Shown here piece by piece: positions 58,175 through 64,000 of a DNA stretch of 64,000 bases. The notes beneath the pieces are model-generated. The model was not told the DNA's origin. It worked only from the letters and a program-made list of their open reading frames with translations, and ran no database searches. A program made the position numbers and the translations under genes. Source of the DNA: Chloranthus sessilifolius (taxonomy: Eukaryota; Streptophyta; Magnoliopsida; Chloranthales; Chloranthaceae); the NCBI GenBank assembly GCA_021018995.1, contig CM037591.1, positions 66,987,901-67,051,900 of the forward strand. The letters run 5' to 3'. Every line of letters begins with the position of its first letter. Within the stretch, counting starts at the first letter, position 1.

Positions 58175-58955
58175 CTGCTATGTTAAGAGAACTTTATGCG
58201 AGACATTGTTTTGCCATTTTTGTTTTTGCGTACACATCTCTTTTAGGAATCGTGCATAAGCGGGGACTTGTTTAATTGCCTCCAAGAAGGGAAAATTGAT
58301 CTTCACCTCCTTGAAGATCTCAGTGATTTCCTCTTATTTTTTTGGATTTTAGTCAAAAGGGGATGGTGCGCCAAAAGCATTTGTAAATGGTAACTTTGGC
58401 ACATAAGGCCCCTCGGTCACAGATTCAGGTGTACTATCCTCTTTGTTTTCTACTTTTTTTGTCTTTTGTTTTCTAATTTTTTTGGTTTTTCTTGTGGGGT
58501 GGTCTCTTCTTTGGATTCATTCTCCTTTTCTATAGTTGTAGGGACAACTACTGGGGTAGACATCTCTACTCTATTGTCAAAAATTCGGCCACTCCTTAAG
58601 GTTTGAACAGTGTGAACTATTAGAATTAGTGTCTGTAAGCTTGCTTGGTTAGACTCTCTTTCCTCCCACTGCGAGGCTAATTACCCGACTTGGGTTTCTA
58701 GATTTGCAATGGACTGAGTACAAGAGTGTAAATTTTGGGAGATTTGAGATAACTGGGTTAATTCTCTTGAGCGATAGTATGCATGACGTTGCAAGTCCTG
58801 AAGAATTTGGATTATAGTAGCACAATCGTTCCCATTTTGAGGATATGGCTATTGCGCAAAGGATTGGCATGGGCTGTATGACTTCTGTGAATTTAGAGAA
58901 TGTTGTGAGTATGCATAAGAAAAATCTTATTGATTTACCCTTGGGAAGCCATAAG
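58175..58955 (-). pseudogene. Athila-like gag, C-terminal part
   Basis: Read through small shifts, the minus strand gives NPYGFPRVNQ near 58950, a region like LETQVGQLASQWEE near 58670 and TLRSGRIFDNRVE near 58580. It is interrupted at 58961 by a solo LTR and resumes at 62743 with NPYNP. Confidence 0.7.
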
Positions 58956-59149
58956 GATTGTGTAACAGTTGACAAAAATGTACTTCACTTGATAAGCCAC
59001 ACTATCTATGTCACCCAATAATGAGAATTTGTTCTTTTTAAAAAAAGAAAAAATGAAAAAAATAGCTCATCACACATTGTCGAAATAATGCATCGGCATG
59101 TGTGACACATAATGTTCTTACCCATTTAACCAAAACCAGGCAAACAAAA

Positions 59150-59235
59150 GCGTTGCCTCAGCATTTGAGGCAAGCCTAGTGGTTGCCTCAACTCCTGAGG
59201 CAAGTAATGTATGTTGCCTCAGCACTTGAGGCAAC
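59150..59235. repeat. TTGCCTCA...TGAGGCAA inverted motifs in solo LTR
   Basis: Three units of TTGCCTCA followed within 3-5 bases by TGAGGCAA, each able to form an 8-bp stem. Confidence 0.85.
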
Positions 59236-59969
59236 CATATACACAAAATTAATAAAGGTTTAAAAGTACTAATACACTTAAGGAGTGTATAGGATTTATA
59301 TGCCAGTTTCTATTATTCCCTTTGGCTTATATGCCTATAAAAATTCAAACCAAAAGCTGGCTTTACACAAAGCCCCAGCCATTAATAGTTTATAAGCTGT
59401 TTTAAGTTCACCATTTGACTCCACGTAGCTATGAGTCACCCTCTAATCCCATGCACGCCAAGTGCAAACGAGATGAAACCGCCACAGCCATTCTTCTTCC
59501 TCCTTCAAACCTTGCTACAAATGCTGTAAAACCACAACCAAGAAACATCGATGCTCAACTTCAAATCCCATAAATTCAACGAAGGTGACCTATGATTCAA
59601 TCACAAGATTTGTAAAGGAAATCGCTGGTCTCGGGAGGATTCTTGCTTCCAGCCAAGTGCTCACACACTTACGAGCTCCGCGAACTTGACACCGACAAAC
59701 GTTCGGCGTCATCAGAATGATAAATTTATCAAAAGGTATGCCATAATCGAATCACAGACTAGTCTAGGTTCATTCCATTCATTATGTATGATCGAATCAC
59801 AATCTGTGGTGTCAATTCCATAAGATTGATGAATCGACGACACAAAGAAATACAATTTTTATATAAAATATAGATGACAGATATAAGCTTTATATATATA
59901 TCAAAGACTCAGCCAATTGCCTGAGTAAAAGAAGCCAAAGTGGAGCAGAAAATACTCCGAAAAGCCAAG

Positions 59970-60645
59970 CCTGACAGGCTTGCCACGGCAACCTTACATG
60001 GTTGCCGCGACAAGGTGCTCAGGCTTGTCGTGACAACCTTATGCTCAGACCATTGTTTGGTATTTTGGTCATAACTTTTGACCTCAGACTCCGATTGACA
60101 CGATTCTTAGTAAGTTGGAAAGTAGAGAATGAGCCCTACAACTTTTATGAAGTAACAAATTCTTGAATCTAATGTTTACAAGGACAAAAATTAGTAACAA
60201 GTCACAGCAAGGTCCTCAGCTAGGCTGCTTGCCGCGGCAACCATAATGGCTTGCCGCAACAAGCTTCTGTCCGGGGTATGTGTGTAAGTATTTATGATCG
60301 TATGACTAGGCACTGCATTTTGGTTATGCACTCTGTGTCTGGTGCTCCCTTATCTAGGCTAAGTAGTCAAGTACATGACTAAAACCATTAAACTCATCCT
60401 AGGTGCCACTTGGTGCACTTCGGATTTTCCATGCCAAACCGCATAGGATAATCCATGCTAAATTTATTGCTGAAATAAAGAGATATAGGAGATATCGATA
60501 GATAATAAAAGATATATATATATATATACCAGAAACAATCAGCAAGGTCACCAAAGTAAAGGCACCAAAGAAGAACACCACGACACGACAAGGTGTTCAG
60601 CAGGGCTGCTTGCCGCGACAACCTCTATGGCCTGTCGAGGCAAGC
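59970..60645. repeat. TTGCCGCGGCAA palindromes in solo LTR
   Basis: About seven copies of CTTGCCGCGGCAA or close variants in three groups (59970-60035, 60225-60265, 60605-60650). They lie between the two donor-like sites, as the arrays do in the other LTRs. Confidence 0.82.
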
Positions 60646-61879
60646 CTATGCCTAGCTGCCTTAAGTGTTTCAATGACCTTTGGTCTATATATGGATACTG
60701 TATGGTGACCATCTAGCTCCTTTAATGGATCACGCATCTATGACGGTCTCAAGTGACCCATTACACTATTAAAATCTATGTATATATGAATGATAGGTGC
60801 AACATGGTGCACATAACCAGTTTTGCGAAATTTAGAAGATAATGATGGTCTCGGATGCATGAGCACACATCCAATCAAATTCAAGGAAATGTATGTGATC
60901 AGGTAAGGAGTTTACATTGTTAATTTATATTTTATTTTTGAATTCATCCCTGATTAACAAGTTATAATTGGGCCTATGTTAGTTTGATCCATATGCTAGT
61001 AATAGTTTCAGTTACTATAAATATGCTAGTTGTGCTAGTTCTGCTGAGGTATGCTAAGCTATGATGATAGTAAGATCAACGCCATATATGGTTATACCAT
61101 GAACTTTGATGCTCGAACCATGATAGTTCAGCTCGACATAGGATTAGTCTATGAATATATGTCAACATGATAGTCGTGGAATATAAAGGCAATTTTAAAT
61201 GATGATTAGGGATTTATAAGGATGCCAATCAGTGTTGATAATGTCAGTTTATATAATAAACTCATGTCAGTTGGGATGGATATGATACTAATGAAATCAA
61301 TATTGATTTATGGTTAAAGGATTATGCTAACATATATAGTGATAACGAGATAATGCTAAATTAGTTTAGAGGAATGATTCTGATTAATGATAATCATGTA
61401 TTGCTCATGTATAATCATGTATAATAATCATAGATAATAGATGAGTTTATGAATCATGATGAAAGTATAGGTCAGATTTGACGTGTGATTAATGAATGAA
61501 TATCCTAGAGCAGTTTTGATGAATAGTTAGCTCAGTTTGATAGATGAATATTAATGATTATGCTAATTTCAGTTTAAATGAATGCCTTTGCATGACTATG
61601 CTCATGTCAAAATTGATGAATAGATATGTATGATAAGGATTCAAACAGTTGTGTTGTAGGACTATTATGCTAATTCAGTTAAATGTGTGATTATAAATGA
61701 TGATAAGATCAATTTCGACGCATGAATATGAATAGTTTTGTTAACTCAGTTATACTAGTTCAGTTTTGCTATATCATACCTGTTCATAACGTTCTTGCAT
61801 ACATGTTAATATGCATTGTTCATGTACTGTTATCCTTGATGTCATGTATGTCATGTATACGTCTTTATTCTCGTCTTGA

Positions 61880-62015
61880 AACAAGTGATCCCACTAACTC
61901 GGGAGCTTGATATCTCGTCTAAGTGATCCCTCTAACTCGGGAGCTTGATATCTTGTCTAAGTGATCCCGCTAACTCGGGAGCTTGACAAGTGATCCCGCT
62001 AATTCGAGAGCTTGA
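61880..62015. repeat. Four tandem units around AAGTGATCCCGCTAACTCGG
   Basis: Units of about 25-39 bp, each containing CCCGCTAACTCGGG or a variant (a 4-bp inverted repeat) followed by AGCTTGA. They correspond in LTR position to the GACGCGGCAGGATA repeats of the other LTRs. Confidence 0.85.
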
Positions 62016-62330
62016 TTTTCTTGTTTCTTGTATGTCTTGTTTCAGTATGATTTTTGTAATTGTTCAGTATGACTCTTTGTCAGTATGATTCCTCATATTT
62101 GTTTATCATGAATCTGTCAGCATGATACAATATTTGCATGATTTATTGTTTGTTATATTATATGTTGCTAGAATAGATACGATGCTAAAATAGAGACAAG
62201 AGGAGATATAATGTGCTTCATTTTCTTATGCATCTAGAAGTGAATTTCATAATCTAACATATAACTTAGCACTTTAAATTTCCCTACTGAGCTTTAATGA
62301 TAGCTCATCCAACGACTTCATGTCTTAGCT

Positions 62331-62438
62331 GTAGATATTGCTCGTGACCCTGAGCACGAAGTTGATCCTACCTACCAGTCTGAGGAGGAGGACAAGGAGG
62401 ACGAGGAGATAGGTTCTGCTGAGGACTTCTTTGCTTGA
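62331..62438 (+). other. Acidic frame in solo LTR
   Basis: VDIARDPEHEVDPTYQSEEE then further acidic residues and AEDFFA before the stop. It follows TGTCTTAG, which is acceptor-like. Same position and composition as the 34-codon frame of B, C and D, but with little residue identity apart from the end. Confidence 0.45.
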
Positions 62439-62742
62439 GAGGTTTGAGAGAGAGATATTTGTTTATCAAACACTAGACTTGTATAAACAGCAGTGTGGTT
62501 TGAGATAGTTTACTCCTTCATGTATAGGTTTTCTGTTTATATTTCCTGTTTAGTTTATGCTTTAGATAAAGGAATGGATATCAGATGTGTCATATTTTTT
62601 CGTATCAGAGTTATTTTAATTTGCTTCTACAATTGTAAAACTTTATGTATGATGCACTTGTCAGAAAGGATTATGTTAGGTGATTTGACGACGCGACCTT
62701 TTCCATTTACGTGAAGGGGAAAAGTTGGGCTGTCACAGATTG

Positions 62743-63137
62743 TTCCACTAAGGATTATAAGGATTTATAACACTACTCCACTAAGAGGAAGATGCCTACT
62801 CAGTCTCCAACATGGCTGGATATCACGGAGTAGTTGGGAATTCTATTGGGGGGCAAGTCATGTTGAGAATCGGCCAAGATGTGTCGTCATGGCCTTGCAT
62901 CTCAAACACTATATACTATAATATATTATGTTTTTTTTTTAATTAGAAAGCAGGGAGAGAGATAAATCTGAGCCTCTAGCTTCTGTGGCCAGCAGAAGTA
63001 TTGAAACCTTTGATTCGCTGCCCTGAGTAATCCTGTAAAAGCTTAAGAAGTGATCAAGAAAATTGAAAATATAAAGAAATATAAAAAGAGAAAGATAAAT
63101 ACTTGTTTTATTAAATTAATATATATAATGTTATCCT
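62743..63137 (-). pseudogene. Athila-like gag remnant and leader
   Basis: The minus strand reads NPYNP up to the solo LTR, where it joins NPYGFP on the other side. The remaining 350 bp is leader-like sequence. Most of gag is missing, so an internal deletion is likely. Confidence 0.55.
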
Positions 63138-63155
63138 TGGCAGCGGTGCCAAAAA
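63138..63155 (-). other. Athila-type primer binding site (tRNA-Asp)
   Basis: On the minus strand TGGCACCGCTGCCAAGG differs by a few bases from the TGGCGCCGTTGCCGGGG site of Athila elements. Confidence 0.75.
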
Positions 63156-63160
63156 CTAGA

Positions 63161-63523
63161 TCGCTACTTATATGTGTATCTAATTAACTCTTAGCCTATT
63201 GCAAGTGCACAACAGAAATTATAGAGCTAGTATAAGATTGTTCCCACGAAGAAAGGTTTTTCTATATTAACTTAATTTTCTGAAAACGTATACTTATCTT
63301 TTAAGTTCCTAAACTACTGGAGAAATATAAATAAAAGAATTATTTCTTAATCTAAATTATAGAAAATAAATCCTAAATCCTCCTACTTCAGATTATGGTC
63401 ATCAATCACAATCTTCAGCTATCGGATATTTATGAAATTAAACAGTATCGTTATACTATATATCAAGTTTCCTAGCACTGGTCGTCAATCAATACTATAA
63501 TCCTATCAATACATATTTAATCT
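63161..63523 (-). repeat. Athila-like 5' LTR, end portion
   Basis: Aligns with 19348-19730 nearly base for base, including the GATCGCTACTTA edge. Cut at 63524 by the Tat-like LTR. Confidence 0.82.
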
Positions 63524-64000
63524 TGTGCAATCATGGACCTTATCGATCCGTCACAACGATGCGCTCGTTTAATAAAAACCTGAAGTTGCCACCGGAGCTT
63601 TTGGTGTCTCGAAAAATCTCAATGCAATATTAAATGCATCGAAGTACCGAATATTACTCTGATTTATCGATTCACGCCAAAGGCTCTTCGGTAGGGACTT
63701 CGGTTATTGATCAGAAAGGTGTTAGGCACCTGATCAACCCGCTCAAATGCGGTCTATACTTATGGCTAAAATAAAGGAAAAATAAAAATGCAAAGAACAC
63801 TTCCTCTTACCCAAAGGCACGTTGATCCTATTTGTGCCCCTCCGCAATCACTGAGATTTCATCGGCATAACGGCACAAATTCAAAGATAAAGGAAAAGCT
63901 AAGAAGGTAGAGTAGAGGGGAGAGTCAGAGCTCTCGGGCCCTTGTAGCACACCTGTGGACCTTCGCGTAGGTGCACTTGATGAACTTCTGATAGCTTGAG
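63524..64000 (-). repeat. Tat-like LTR, partial, runs off the window
   Basis: It is the inverse complement of the 3' end of the LTR at 14401-16028, with moderate divergence. It starts at TGTGCA, complementary to the TGCACA end, and continues past the window edge. Whether it is a solo LTR or belongs to a full element cannot be seen. Confidence 0.82.

Larger units (their letters stand above)
58961..62737 (+). repeat. Solo LTR of a third chromovirus-like family, target duplication GATTG
   Basis: The LTR is 3777 bp, from TGTAACAGTTG to TTGGGCTGTCACA, flanked by an exact GATTG (58956-58960 and 62738-62742). There is no internal region. It shares with the other LTRs the TGAGCT/AGCTCA hairpin (62288-62307) and an acidic frame ending EDFFA (62331-62438). 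Donor-like AAAGGTATGC (about 59733) and CAGGTAAGG (about 60901) are present. The palindromes are of another type. Confidence 0.9.
19348..63523 (-). mobile_element. Athila-like Ty3/gypsy element, heavily nested
   Basis: Pieces in consistent order and orientation are: 3' LTR (19348-20815 and probably part of 26434-27800), 3' region and integrase C-half (27840-29567), RT and protease (56249-58175), gag C-part (58175-58955 and 62743 onward), a primer site complementary to tRNA-Asp (63138-63155) and the 5' LTR start (63161-63523). Inserted between the pieces are C, the B-D-E chain, a solo LTR and a Tat-like LTR. RNase H and the integrase N-half are missing at the 29567/56249 break, and most of gag is missing near 62760-63137. 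Confidence 0.72.

Noticed and set aside
63138..63155. tRNA gene fragment
   Set aside because: It is an 18-base primer site adjacent to an LTR, without tRNA arms or promoter boxes.

Overview
The window is repeat-rich, gene-poor plant (angiosperm) DNA. I see no intact host gene, rRNA or tRNA. The evidence for a plant is the mix of element types: Ty3/gypsy elements with a chromodomain and an initiator-Met tRNA primer site (Tekay/Del-like chromoviruses), Athila-like and Tat/Ogre-like Ty3/gypsy elements, and small CACTA-like and hAT-like non-autonomous DNA transposons. I cannot name the species.

Layout: 1-10298 is chromovirus A on the minus strand, whose 3' LTR lies outside the window. It sits inside a Tat-like element (10299-16028, plus strand) that keeps only a decayed integrase, a 3.2 kb 3' region and its 3' LTR. 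16029-19347 holds a CACTA remnant, an inverted-repeat element, a CACTA-type MITE with GGA target duplication, an hAT-like element with CCATCAAC target duplication, and an LTR fragment. From 19348 to 63523 one old Athila-like element (minus strand) appears to be the host layer. Into it are nested chromovirus C (20816-26433, truncated), the chromovirus chain B-D-E (29568-56248), a 3.78 kb solo LTR (58961-62737, target duplication GATTG) and a Tat-like LTR (63524 to the window end).

The chromoviruses A, B and D share an unusual design: LTR, gag, a short spliceosomal-type intron, pro-RT-RNaseH-integrase-chromodomain, a cluster of palindromic motifs, a TATA box, an additional sense ORF, then the LTR. 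The intron is present in all five copies. Its removal would join gag to pol in frame, while the unspliced RNA stops soon after gag, so splicing could set the Gag to Gag-Pol ratio. The additional ORF (about 420-505 codons) has its own promoter-like region, with a palindrome array directly upstream of a TATA box. The same palindrome recurs in a cluster inside each LTR. Two subfamilies use different palindromes (TCGATTAATCGA in A, B and C; CTCGCTCGAGCGAG in D and E) and have diverged extra proteins. This looks like a self-recognition system in which the extra protein would bind its own element's motif array, comparable in logic to the VANC anti-silencing proteins of plant VANDAL transposons. That function is inference.

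The LTRs also carry dyad-symmetric elements whose arms vary symmetrically between copies, a conserved hairpin, and a 34-codon acidic reading frame conserved at the protein level. Nearly all pol genes are broken; element A keeps an open gag and an open extra ORF.
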